NCBI GenBank assembly: GCA_001799565.1
Contig: MGTS01000029.1
Coordinates: forward strand, 1-64,000
Source: Elusimicrobia bacterium GWA2_51_34
GTDB lineage: Bacteria; Elusimicrobiota; Elusimicrobia; Elusimicrobiales; UBA9959
DNA: 64,000 nucleotides
Reading direction: 5' to 3'
Shown one piece after another: positions 28,458 through 37,380 of the stretch. Each line of letters begins with the position of its first letter. Position 1 is the first letter of the stretch. Both the position numbers and the translations under genes were made by a program. The notes beneath the pieces are model-generated. The model saw nothing but the letters and a program-made list of their open reading frames with translations. It did not search any database and was not told the DNA's origin.

Positions 28458-29776
28458 GGCCTTTTATACCGACATACCCCGCCCTTTTACTGCCAGTTGC
28501 GATTTTTGAACGCATTTTTTTGTTCGTTCCGCGTTTTGCATACACCGGCGTAGTCTGTCTTCGGAAAAGGGCGGCCCCTCCGGGGCGAAAGTTGCAGCCA
28601 ACTGCAACTTTCGGGTTAGCGCTGTTACTCTGGCTTCTAACGCCGGCAGCCTTCGCCGGTTCAAAACCCATAAGAATAAGCCTCTATAACACGCATAAAC
28701 TTACGCGGGTTACGGCGACACCGGAGGATTCCCGCGTTTTCATAGGCGATTATCTTCTTAAAAAAAGCGCGGTTATAGCGGCCTCCGGCAGTTCTAAAAG
28801 CGCGGCCCCGGCCGCGATCGTAACCGCGCAAGCGGACGGCTTTAAGCTAAGGAAATATACCCTTATAATTAAATCTTTCGGCGGCGGCGTCTGGCTGTCA
28901 GGCCAGGGTATACCAAGGCGTCTTTACCGCGGCAAAATCACCTTCACAGCGCGCGCCGGGCGGCTTAAAATAATCAACGAGCTGGATTTGGAGGAATATC
29001 TTACCAGCGTAGTATCGTGCGAGGCGGGGGATCTGTTCCGGCCAGAAGCCTACAAAGCCCAGGCCGTGACGGCAAGAACCTATACTTTCAAGAACATAAA
29101 CAACCACGCTAAGAACGGCTTTCACGTATGCGATTCCACGCATTGCCAGCTTTATACCGGATTTGCAGCCGTGAGCGAAAAGGCAAAAGCGGCAGTGGCC
29201 CATACCCGCGGAGAGATTCTGCGTTATAAAGGTTCCCCCGCTTCAACTTTTTACCATTCCATCTGCGGAGGGAAAACCGAAGACATGGCCTTTGTCTGGC
29301 CGTACGAACCGAAGCCGTATCTGATTTCCGTTGAAGACGGCCCGCAAAACGCCCATTACTGCTCCATAGCGCCCGCTTTTAAATGGAAAACAAAAATATA
29401 TTTTAAGGCGCTCACCCGGATCGCCAGAACGGAGCGCTGGCTGAAACCGGATGAGGAAGCGCGCAAGATGAGAATAAGCAAAAGGGGCGCGTCCGGCCGC
29501 GCCTGCGAACTGGAAATTTACACCAACCACAGAATAGTAAAAATTTCCGGCACAAATTTTTATCAGGGCTTCGGCAGGCGCGCCGGCTGGAAGGCCATAC
29601 GAAGCACGCTTTTTGAAGTATCGTACGCGAAGGATTACATGATCCTTGAAGGCAAAGGCAACGGCCACGGAGTCGGCATGTGCCAATGGGGAGCGGAAGG
29701 CATGGCAAGAAAAGGTTTCAACTACAGGGAAATACTTCATCACTACTATCCGGGAACGGAGGTTGGTTATGACTGA
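28454..29776 (+). CDS. SpoIID/LytB domain protein
   Basis: LEEYLTSVVSCEAGDLFRPEAYKAQAVTARTYTF...YHSICGGKTEDMAFVWP...GNGHGVGMCQWGAEGMA. Start uncertain. Confidence 0.88.
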   Translation: MRPFIPTYPALLLPVAIFERIFLFVPRFAYTGVVCLRKRAAPPGRKLQPTATFGLALLLWLLTPAAFAGSKPIRISLYNTHKLTRVTATPEDSRVFIGDYLLKKSAVIAASGSSKSAAPAAIVTAQADGFKLRKYTLIIKSFGGGVWLSGQGIPRRLYRGKITFTARAGRLKIINELDLEEYLTSVVSCEAGDLFRPEAYKAQAVTARTYTFKNINNHAKNGFHVCDSTHCQLYTGFAAVSEKAKAAVAHTRGEILRYKGSPASTFYHSICGGKTEDMAFVWPYEPKPYLISVEDGPQNAHYCSIAPAFKWKTKIYFKALTRIARTERWLKPDEEARKMRISKRGASGRACELEIYTNHRIVKISGTNFYQGFGRRAGWKAIRSTLFEVSYAKDYMILEGKGNGHGVGMCQWGAEGMARKGFNYREILHHYYPGTEVGYD

Positions 29777-30551
29777 ACTGCAAGCGGCGATACTCGGAGT
29801 ATTGCAGGGGCTTGGCGAATTCCTGCCCATCTCAAGTTCGGCTCATCTGGCAATAGCGCCTTATCTTTTAGGGTGGAATTACCAGGGACTGGCTTATGAT
29901 GTAATGCTGCACCTGGGCACGCTGGCCGCCGTGCTTATTTATTTCGCGGGCGACTGGATCAGAATAATAAAAAAGGGCCTTCTGGAACCTAAAAAACCCG
30001 GGGGGCTTTTATTGTGGCAGCTGGCCGCCGGTTCCGTGCCCGCGGGGCTGGCCGGCTTATTGCTTTCAAAACAGGCCGAAACAGTTTTCCGTTCCCCTCT
30101 CTGGATAGCCTCCAACCTAGCGGTATTCAGCGTGTTCATTTATCTGGCGGACCGCAAACCCGCGCAAAAAAACACTTTGGAAAGCTTCAATTTCAAAGAC
30201 GCGCTGCTTATAGGCGCAGCCCAAAGCCTGGCGCTGATGCCGGGGGCTTCGCGCTCCGGCATGACCATAATGGCCGCTCTATTTGCCGGATACTCAAGGA
30301 GCGACGCCGCTACAATCTCTTTTCTGCTCTCGTGCCCGGTTATTTTCGGAGCGGGAATACTTGAATTTTTAAAACTCCCAAGCGGGTCATTCAATTCAGT
30401 ATTCGCGGCCGGCGTGGCGGCTTCGTTTATTTCCGGTCTGCTTGCCATAAAGTTTTTCCTGCTCCACCTTAAAAACCATGACCTTAAACCTTTCCTGGTT
30501 TACAGGCTGCTGCTTGCCGGATTTATTTTCTGGAAAGTGTTAAGTAGGTAA
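29769..30551 (+). CDS. uppP: Undecaprenyl-diphosphatase
   Basis: MTELQAAILGVLQGLGEFLPISSSAHL and PGASRSGMTIM motifs. Confidence 0.93.
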   Translation: MTELQAAILGVLQGLGEFLPISSSAHLAIAPYLLGWNYQGLAYDVMLHLGTLAAVLIYFAGDWIRIIKKGLLEPKKPGGLLLWQLAAGSVPAGLAGLLLSKQAETVFRSPLWIASNLAVFSVFIYLADRKPAQKNTLESFNFKDALLIGAAQSLALMPGASRSGMTIMAALFAGYSRSDAATISFLLSCPVIFGAGILEFLKLPSGSFNSVFAAGVAASFISGLLAIKFFLLHLKNHDLKPFLVYRLLLAGFIFWKVLSR

Positions 30552-30659
30552 TGCAATAGCGTATAGGGGCTAGCGTATAAGGGAAAGCAAAAGATATAAA
30601 GGAATTACCTTCCCTAACCTCTGGCCCCAAACCCCCATCTCCTATTGTATAATTACACC

Positions 30660-31784
30660 ATGGACATAGAACCAAAATTGCGCAAGTTCCTGAAATTCGA
30701 CAACCCCCAGATTTTCAGCTTTTTTTTCTTCGGCATACTGCTGTTTCTGCTTTATCAACTGCTGCGCGTGCTATCACCGTTTGCCGGCGCCCTTATACTG
30801 GCGGCAATGACAACACTCATCTTCTACCCGCTGCATCTCTGGATAAGCGGACGCTTTATCCGGAACAAAACCGCCGCGGCCGCCGTTTCAACAATTACCG
30901 CCGTAGTAACGGTCATACTGCCGCTGCTGTTTTTCGGCTGGCTGGTAATGAAGGAAGCCAGGCACCTTTACCCGAGAACGACACAATGGCTTTCAACCAT
31001 CTCACAGAGTGGTATAGAGCTTTCCCTTCCGCCCCAGCTGAGATCCGTGTGGAACATAGATCTGCAGGATATCGTTACCAGCAACGTGCAGAACCTGCGC
31101 GACAACATTATGAATTCCAGCGGCAAATTATTAAAAAATATTTTTTTCTTTGTGGTCAACTTCATCGTTCTTATCGCCATGATCTTTGTTTTTTTCAAGG
31201 ACGGAGAACGCTTTTTACACTGGCTCATTGACATTATCCCCATGGACCACGATTCAAAGTACCGCGTGGCAAACCAGCTCTCTGTCACCACCATAGCCGT
31301 AGTGCGCGGGATACTGCTGACCGCCGCCTTTCAGGGCCTGGTTGCGACCGTGGGCTACTACCTTGCCGGCGTTACTTCGCCCGCGGTGCTTGGGATGCTC
31401 ACCGGTTTTGCCGCGTTAATCCCCTTTGTGGGTACCAGCCTGGTCTGGCTGCCGCTCAGCCTGTTTTTTATTTTTTTCAGGGACCCGCGCACCGGAATGT
31501 TTATCCTCGCCTGGGGGGCGGTGGTAGTCGGGCTGCTAGACAATATTCTGCGCCCGATACTGATAGGCAAAGAGGCAAAGCTTCCTGTGTTTCTGCTGTT
31601 TTTGGGGATTTTCGGCGGTATAAAAATTTACGGCCCGCTGGGTATTTTCCTCGGGCCGCTCTTAATTTCCTGCGTTATCGTTTTTCTGCAGATCTACAAG
31701 GAAGCCAAAAAAGCCACCTCAGGCGCCCGCAAAGCCGCCGGAACGCCGCAATGCGCCAACGGGCAATTGCCGAAACAAGAGTAG
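30660..31784 (+). CDS. AI-2E family transporter (PerM-like)
   Basis: Polytopic protein with C-terminal IPFVGTSLVWLPLSLFF...LDNILRPILIGKEAKLPVFLLFLGIFGG. Confidence 0.85.
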   Translation: MDIEPKLRKFLKFDNPQIFSFFFFGILLFLLYQLLRVLSPFAGALILAAMTTLIFYPLHLWISGRFIRNKTAAAAVSTITAVVTVILPLLFFGWLVMKEARHLYPRTTQWLSTISQSGIELSLPPQLRSVWNIDLQDIVTSNVQNLRDNIMNSSGKLLKNIFFFVVNFIVLIAMIFVFFKDGERFLHWLIDIIPMDHDSKYRVANQLSVTTIAVVRGILLTAAFQGLVATVGYYLAGVTSPAVLGMLTGFAALIPFVGTSLVWLPLSLFFIFFRDPRTGMFILAWGAVVVGLLDNILRPILIGKEAKLPVFLLFLGIFGGIKIYGPLGIFLGPLLISCVIVFLQIYKEAKKATSGARKAAGTPQCANGQLPKQE

Positions 31785-31805
31785 GTGGATAGGCCGCAGG
31801 CACGA

Positions 31806-31930
31806 TAGTAATTGATAGCGACGGAAAGCAAAAGAAAGCAACTGAATGCCACAAAAAGTAAGAGGCGCATAAAACAGTTTTTTCATTTTTAGTTACTTTC
31901 CGTAGCGTTCAGTAGCCTTCCATTGCCATA
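31806..31930. repeat. 10-nt degenerate repeat inverted element
   Basis: Left AATTGATA|GCGACGGAAA|GCAAAAGAAA|GCAACTGAAT|GCCACAAAAA|GTAAG. Right, reverse complement: GCAATGGAAG|GCTACTGAAC|GCTACGGAAA|GTAACT. Confidence 0.85.
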
Positions 31931-32044
31931 TACGACAATGGCCTTCACCCTTCAGAAGCGGTTGTCTGGCCTATGGCCGTGCCGTATCTGACCTATGGCC
32001 GTGCCGCAACGAGCGCTATGCGCAACAAAGCGGCCAGGGGCTGC

Positions 32045-32758
32045 CTATAAGACGGCTTGCGGACACAGATTCTTTATCGGGCAGCGCGAACAATTCCCCA
32101 CGCGTGAGAGGTCCATAATAAGTATTTTCTCCCCGATCTCGCGCAAAAGGGCCAAAGTTTTTTCGTCGCCAAGGCCGTCATAATCGGCCGACACCTTATA
32201 TGGGCCGTTTAAAACAAAAAAGGACACTTTTTTAACCGTAATATTTAGCGCACGTTTAAGCCCGAGGGCGTAAATAGCAAGCTGAAGGCTTTGCGCCGCG
32301 TCAGCCGGTGTTTTTTTCTCAAACCCCATTTTATAGTCTATCAACTCAAAACAGTCCCCGTCCAGACGGTCAACCCTGTCTATGGTGCCGCGCACCCGCC
32401 ATTTTTCAAACGCGAACTGAAAAACTTTTTCCGAGAAAACAACGCGGCTTTTCTCGGCCTGGACGGCCAGCCAGTAATTTTCAAGCACTTTCGCCCCGGT
32501 GTTATAAAACTCCATGCTTTGCTGGACTGTGGCATAGCCCCGGTTATTCCAGGAGTCCTCATAATACGCCAGCAGGTCGCTCAGGTCGCCGCCTGAAGCG
32601 TGATAGCGGGCCAGCGCTCCATGCACGGAAAGACCAAGCGAAGCATAGGGATTAAGCGGGGCAAACCGCCGGTCCACGTAAATATACTTATAAAGGCTGG
32701 GGCAATCCAGGTATGCCTTTACCTTGCTGTAATTAAGTTCAAGCGGATCAAATGCCAT
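32045..32758 (-). CDS. PD-(D/E)XK (RecB/Cas4-like) nuclease family protein
   Basis: YSKVKAYLDCPSLYKYIYVDR...RGTIDRVDRLDGDCFELIDYKMG...CSRCPIKNLCPQ. No CRISPR nearby. Confidence 0.75.
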   Translation of the reverse strand: MAFDPLELNYSKVKAYLDCPSLYKYIYVDRRFAPLNPYASLGLSVHGALARYHASGGDLSDLLAYYEDSWNNRGYATVQQSMEFYNTGAKVLENYWLAVQAEKSRVVFSEKVFQFAFEKWRVRGTIDRVDRLDGDCFELIDYKMGFEKKTPADAAQSLQLAIYALGLKRALNITVKKVSFFVLNGPYKVSADYDGLGDEKTLALLREIGEKILIMDLSRVGNCSRCPIKNLCPQAVL

Positions 32759-32774
32759 AGGGGGATAGGGATAC

Positions 32775-32857
32775 TAAGTCTGGGAGTCGAGAGTCTTAGA
32801 GTCACAGAGTCTCAGGGTCTCAGGGTCTCAGACTCCCAGACTCTCCGACTCTCCACA
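32775..32857. repeat. AGTCNNAG 8-nt repeat array with opposing arm
   Basis: agtctgggagtcgagagtcttagagtcacagagtctcagggtctcagggtctcag / actcccagactctccgactctcc. Confidence 0.8.
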
Positions 32858-32871
32858 CAATCACTCATAAA

Positions 32872-33453
32872 TTATTTTATATGGCGGAAAAAATCCACCA
32901 GCGTATCGCCGTATTTTTCCTGACGCACCAGCTCAAACCCCGCCGGAGCGGGCGCCGCTTCTTTTTTGTGATGCTGCACTACAGCCATGCCCGAAGGCGC
33001 GAGTATCCCGCCTTCGGCCAGAAGCTCAAGGGTCCGGGCGCTGTAAAAAAGCGGCAGATTCTCGCTGGTCCTGTACGGAGGACCCATAAAAATTATGTCA
33101 TAGCCCGCGTAACCGCTGTAATGTTCAAGCCACTTAAGCCCGCTCAGAACATCCGCTTTTAAAACTTTCGCGGTCTCCGTAAATTGAAGGTTTACGATAT
33201 TTTTCTCTATAACTTTCACGCAAAAACCGTCTTTCTCCACAAAAACGGCCTTCGCCGCCCCGCGCGATAACGCCTCAAGCCCCACTGTCCCCACTCCGGC
33301 ATAAAGATCAAGAAAGACTGCTCCCGTTATGTAGGGCCGCAATATGTCAAAAAGCGACTGCCGGATCCTGGCGGAAACCGGTTTAATGAATTTATGTTTC
33401 GGCACGGAAAAAACGCTCCTGCCCCTCCTGGTGCCGGCGATTATTCTCATCAC
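32872..33453 (-). CDS. rsmD: 16S rRNA (guanine966-N2)-methyltransferase
   Basis: MMRIIAGTRRGR...VRQSLFDIL-type, AVFLDLYAGVGTVGLEALSRGA, IIFMGPPY. Confidence 0.9.
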   Translation of the reverse strand: MMRIIAGTRRGRSVFSVPKHKFIKPVSARIRQSLFDILRPYITGAVFLDLYAGVGTVGLEALSRGAAKAVFVEKDGFCVKVIEKNIVNLQFTETAKVLKADVLSGLKWLEHYSGYAGYDIIFMGPPYRTSENLPLFYSARTLELLAEGGILAPSGMAVVQHHKKEAAPAPAGFELVRQEKYGDTLVDFFRHIK

Positions 33454-33547
33454 AATTCAACCTCACGATTTAATATCGGTGAAACAATTAATTAATTTCA
33501 AAATAGCTATAATGTATTATAGAATAAAAATAGTCACGGGTTGGCAG

Positions 33548-33680
33548 GTTCACGGTTATCTTTTCAGCAATCTTTATGTTTTCTAAGGCTTTGCTTATCA
33601 GACGGACAACCGTTGAACTATTTCCGCCGGAGGCGGATGCGCCAGGTTGTTTGGCGTAAAACCGCTGAACCGTGAACCGG
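33548..33680. repeat. GGTTCACGGTTC-family inverted element
   Basis: ggttcacggttatc at the left, aaccgctgaaccgtgaacc at the right. Confidence 0.75.
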
Positions 33681-33702
33681 GATAGTTGCGAAGAGAATTT
33701 CC

Positions 33703-35031
33703 ATGGAAAACCCTGAAATACTGATAATTGACGATGACCCCATGGTGGGAGAGCTTTCGCGCGATTTGCTTACGGAGGATGGCTATCAAGTAACGCTCCT
33801 CCAGGATTCCATGGAAGCCCTGGCGGCCATAAAACGAATTCACCCCCGCCTTATAATAACCGATATCATGATGCCCGGCATCACGGGGCTTGATATCTGC
33901 AAAGCGGTAAAATCCAATCCGGAATTAAAACACATAAAAATTATTGTAGTTTCCGGCAAATCGTACGACGTTGAAAAGCAACGCTCTTTCCAATTTGGCG
34001 CCGATTTTTTTATCCAGAAACCGTATAATGTTGAAACTTTTTCAAAGACCGTAAAAAGCATCCTGGACGGCGTTTCACTGCAGGCGCAGGGCGGCGTAGC
34101 GGACAAAAAAGAGGAAATAGCGCCTTCCCCCCCCTCTCAGGCGCAGACAAGCGACCTTTCAGCCGCTCAACTGCGCCTTACAGTGTGGGGGGCGCGCGGG
34201 CTATCCGGCGAAATTCCGAACACCGTATCCCGCTACGGCAGGCAGACTTCCTGCGTGTCCGTGGAAAGCCAGGACCATCTTTTTATTTTTGACGCCGGCA
34301 CCGGCATCGTGCAGCTTGGCAGGGAAATAGCGGCGCGCAAACGCCACTACAAGGACATTTGGATCTGTCTCACCCATTTTCACCTTGATCACATACTAGG
34401 GCTGGGCAATTTTCTGCCTATGAACGACCCCGCTTTTTCAATAAACCTTATAGGCTCAAATGACCCGGAAAAAACTCTTAAGGCCGTGGCGCAGGACGCT
34501 TTTTACAGTTCCTTTTCTCTTACCAAGCGCCCCCCGAAGGCAAAAATAAGCATTTACGAAATTCTGGAAGACAACTACGAACTGCTGCCCGGCGTAAAAC
34601 TTTCTTCAATGTACGCCAACCACCCCACCAGTTCACTTGTTTACAAACTTGAGATGTTCGGCAAAAAAATAGTTTACTCCCCCGACAGTGAGATCCTGGG
34701 CGACGCCACCGCCTTCCAGGACTACGATGAAAAACTGTCCCATTTTGTCTACGGCGCCGATTTCCTCATTCACGACGCCGCCTATAATGACAAGGACTAT
34801 GAGCTAAAAAAACAGGAGGGGCATTCGGGCTTAACCCTGACGGTTGATTTCGCGGGCGAAAAAGCTAATGCGAAGGACCTGATACTCTTTCACGCCAGCC
34901 CCGAATACAGCGACCAGGAACTGGACGCCATGCTTGCCGCCGCTAAAGCGAGAGCGCAGGAAAAAGGTTTCGCTCTCAACTGCCATCTTGCGGAGGAAGG
35001 AAAATTTTTTCTATTGCAGGGAAGTCAGTAA
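33703..35031 (+). CDS. Response-regulator receiver fused to metallo-beta-lactamase-fold domain
   Basis: ILIIDDDPMVG...LIITDIMMPGITG...IKIIVVSGKS, then FDAGTGIVQLG...CLTHFHLDHILG. Confidence 0.88.
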   Translation: MENPEILIIDDDPMVGELSRDLLTEDGYQVTLLQDSMEALAAIKRIHPRLIITDIMMPGITGLDICKAVKSNPELKHIKIIVVSGKSYDVEKQRSFQFGADFFIQKPYNVETFSKTVKSILDGVSLQAQGGVADKKEEIAPSPPSQAQTSDLSAAQLRLTVWGARGLSGEIPNTVSRYGRQTSCVSVESQDHLFIFDAGTGIVQLGREIAARKRHYKDIWICLTHFHLDHILGLGNFLPMNDPAFSINLIGSNDPEKTLKAVAQDAFYSSFSLTKRPPKAKISIYEILEDNYELLPGVKLSSMYANHPTSSLVYKLEMFGKKIVYSPDSEILGDATAFQDYDEKLSHFVYGADFLIHDAAYNDKDYELKKQEGHSGLTLTVDFAGEKANAKDLILFHASPEYSDQELDAMLAAAKARAQEKGFALNCHLAEEGKFFLLQGSQ

Positions 35032-35170
35032 CAGTGGATAGTGGCTAGTGACGAGTGATCAGTGGCTAGTGGGCAGCACAATAGTGACCGAAAATAGAAA
35101 AAGAAAAGAGGACAGATGTCCTCTTTTCTTTTTCCCTTCTGCCCACTCGCCACTAACCACTGGCCACTTT
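35032..35170. repeat. GTGGNYA 7-nt repeat inverted element
   Basis: Left GTGGATA|GTGGCTA|GTGACGA|GTGATCA|GTGGCTA|GTGGGCA. Right, reverse complement: GTGGCCA|GTGGTTA|GTGGCGA|GTGGGCA. Confidence 0.88.
35098..35133. terminator. Bidirectional terminator inside the loop of a heptamer element
   Basis: aaaaagaaaagaggac-agat-gtcctcttttcttttt, perfect 16-bp stem between convergent genes. Confidence 0.88.
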
Positions 35171-35174
35171 CTGC

Positions 35175-35501
35175 TCAGCTGTGCCCCTGTGTCACATTTA
35201 CCGCTCGTTCCGGTATGACGCCAAAACGTTCTTCATAGCGCTTAATGTTCTCTATAAGCGCCGCCATCAGGCGCCTGGTATGCACGGGACTTGAAATTAT
35301 ACGCGCGCGCAATTTAGCCTTCGGCTGATTGGGCTGAAGAAAAAGGAAGTCAAATATAAATTCAGTCTCGCTGTGGGTAACCCCGGCAAGATTGGCGTAA
35401 ATGCCCTGCGCCGTCGCATCGTCCATCTCCACCTGCAGTTGCATGGGTTTTGCCTGCTCCTGTTTATTCTCCGCCATAAATTTCTCCTTCCCTATGAACA
35501 C
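35175..35501 (-). CDS. DUF3467-like protein
   Basis: QLQVEMDDATAQGIYANLAGVTHSETEFIFDFLFLQPNQPKAKLRARIISSPVHTRRLMAALIENIKRYEERFG. Confidence 0.8.
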   Translation of the reverse strand: MFIGKEKFMAENKQEQAKPMQLQVEMDDATAQGIYANLAGVTHSETEFIFDFLFLQPNQPKAKLRARIISSPVHTRRLMAALIENIKRYEERFGVIPERAVNVTQGHS

Positions 35502-35560
35502 TTTAATTTTCCGCCGCCGTAAAAGTATAATATATTTGGGGGCTGCTGAAAAAGGGCAGC

Positions 35561-35632
35561 CCCGTGATTACAGTGATAAGACTCCGACGCAAATCGCTGC
35601 AATCTCTCTTTAATCACTGTAATCTGGGGCAC
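35561..35632. repeat. GATTACAG-family inverted repeat element
   Basis: gccccgtgattacagtgat ... aatcactgtaatctggggc. Confidence 0.8.
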
Positions 35633-35640
35633 CAAAAAAA

Positions 35641-36756
35641 ATGAGAACAACCATACTTTTAATACTGACATTTCAAACCGGCCTGGCCGCGGGGGCGGAG
35701 ATGACTTTAAAGTGCGAAGATCTGAAACCTCGCTACAGCGCGCTTAAAACCAAGCGCATGCAGCCCCTGCGCCGCGGCAAGATCTGGCTTTCCGGTGTTT
35801 CTAAAGCGGAACTTGTTGAAACCTGCGATCCCTACGGGATGAAAACGGGAGAAGCCCAGTATAGCCGAAAAAGCCTGCAGCTTAAGCGCAAACTGATTTA
35901 TAAAAACCGGCCGGCGGCCGGACTTTTGTGCGAAACCCGGCGTTCCGGGGAGAAACTTACAACCAGCTTCAGCGACGAGGCACGTTCTTCCCTTGATGAT
36001 TTCTGCCGAAAATACAAAAAAGCGGATTTTGACGCGGTTCTGGTTTATGATGAGTCTGCTGGGCTTTCCGCCGAAGGCGGACCCGCCGGGTTGTTTGGCG
36101 GGAACAATAGCTTCGCAGGACCAGATCCCTTCGGAGCTCCCGGCAAAAGTGCCGGAGCGAAGGAGGACGCGACGACTGACGGCACGGCACAAGGCCTGAC
36201 CGCCCCCTTTAAGCGGATTTTCAGGGTTTACAACGGCACGGGATTTGTGAACGAGGAATATTTTTTCGATCCCGAAGGCGGGCTTGAAACAAGAAAAGTT
36301 TACAAGTACGACGCGAAGAATAACCTGACGGAAATGGCGGAGCTGGACTTCTCCGGAAACCAGCTTTCCAGGGAAACCTTTACTTTTAACCGGATAACCT
36401 CCGCTAAAACCAGCGCCATTTACGGCCAGACCGATGAACTGCTGAAAAAAACCGTTTCACAGTACCGCGAAGACTCCACCCTCAGGCAAGTCATCGTTTA
36501 CGTCTACGATGCCGGCGCTCAGCTGGTTTCAAAGAATGAAATACACTTTTCCAGTTCCGGTCTCCGCGAAAAAGAGCTGGTTTATCAGGGGGACTTTGAA
36601 ACACCCGCCTATGAGTACCATTATTCCCACAAACTGGATCTGAAGGGTAACTGGACGGAGGAGCGTAAAACAAAGTTTGTTTTTTTTAATGGAAAATCTT
36701 TGCCGGATACGCAAGGCGCGCCGGAAATAACTCAGCGCGAGATAACATATTATTGA
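35641..36756 (+). CDS. Exported hypothetical protein
   Basis: 371 aa; short hydrophobic N-terminus; YD-like segments (EMAELDFSGNQLSRETFTFNR). Contains an embedded palindromic element at 36067-36103. Confidence 0.6.
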   Translation: MRTTILLILTFQTGLAAGAEMTLKCEDLKPRYSALKTKRMQPLRRGKIWLSGVSKAELVETCDPYGMKTGEAQYSRKSLQLKRKLIYKNRPAAGLLCETRRSGEKLTTSFSDEARSSLDDFCRKYKKADFDAVLVYDESAGLSAEGGPAGLFGGNNSFAGPDPFGAPGKSAGAKEDATTDGTAQGLTAPFKRIFRVYNGTGFVNEEYFFDPEGGLETRKVYKYDAKNNLTEMAELDFSGNQLSRETFTFNRITSAKTSAIYGQTDELLKKTVSQYREDSTLRQVIVYVYDAGAQLVSKNEIHFSSSGLREKELVYQGDFETPAYEYHYSHKLDLKGNWTEERKTKFVFFNGKSLPDTQGAPEITQREITYY

Positions 36757-36761
36757 CCAGC

Positions 36762-36865
36762 CATAAGCAGAAAAGCTGCCATAAGCCATAAGGGCGCAAC
36801 GCCCGCTATATTGTAGATACGACTATTGCCGTAAGCCATAAGCCGTATCTAAAACTTATGGCACA
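36762..36865. repeat. GCCATAA-family repeat element
   Basis: gccataagccataagggcgcaacgcccgctatattgtagatacgactattgccgtaagccataag. Confidence 0.8.
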
Positions 36866-36911
36866 GTCGGCCTTCAAGCCGGCTGTTTGTCTTCTTTTAC
36901 AGACGCAAAAA

Positions 36912-36940
36912 AAAGCCGTCCGCATTAGGCGGACGGCTTT
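36912..36940 (-). terminator. Intrinsic terminator of cold-shock gene
   Basis: aaagccgtccgc-atta-ggcggacggcttt, followed on the minus strand by a T-run. Confidence 0.88.
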
Positions 36941-36953
36941 GAATTTATAAGCC

Positions 36954-37172
36954 TTAAGCTTTGGGAGCCTGAGCCTTTTTCACATTAACGGCTTTAGGGC
37001 CCTTATCCGTGTTCTCGGTCTCAAACTCAACTTCCTGCCCCTCAGCCAGGGTTTTGAAACCGTCGCCAAGAACTGATGAGTGATGAACAAAGAGATCCTT
37101 TGAACCATCATCGGGTATGATAAAACCAAACCCTTTTTTATCGTTAAACCACTTTACTTTACCTTTTGCCAT
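36954..37172 (-). CDS. Cold shock protein (CspA family)
   Basis: [34 protein letters not shown]. Confidence 0.95.
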   Translation of the reverse strand: MAKGKVKWFNDKKGFGFIIPDDGSKDLFVHHSSVLGDGFKTLAEGQEVEFETENTDKGPKAVNVKKAQAPKA

Positions 37173-37380
37173 TTGTTAATTTCCTCTCTTTAATTACCAT
37201 TACTGCTTTCCGGCCCGTTTCCGGACCTTAAAAATATTATATATTATTTATGCGAATAACTAATAGCAAATAACGGCGCGTGACTAGTAGCGAATGGTTA
37301 GTAAACAGCCAAAAACAAAGAACTCTCCACCAGCCACTCTCTTCTCTGACCACTAATCACTACCCACTAACCACTATTTT

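Noticed and set aside
32045-32758. RecB/Cas4-like nuclease as evidence of CRISPR
   Set aside because: No direct-repeat/spacer array or other cas genes in the window; regular short repeats elsewhere have no unique spacers.
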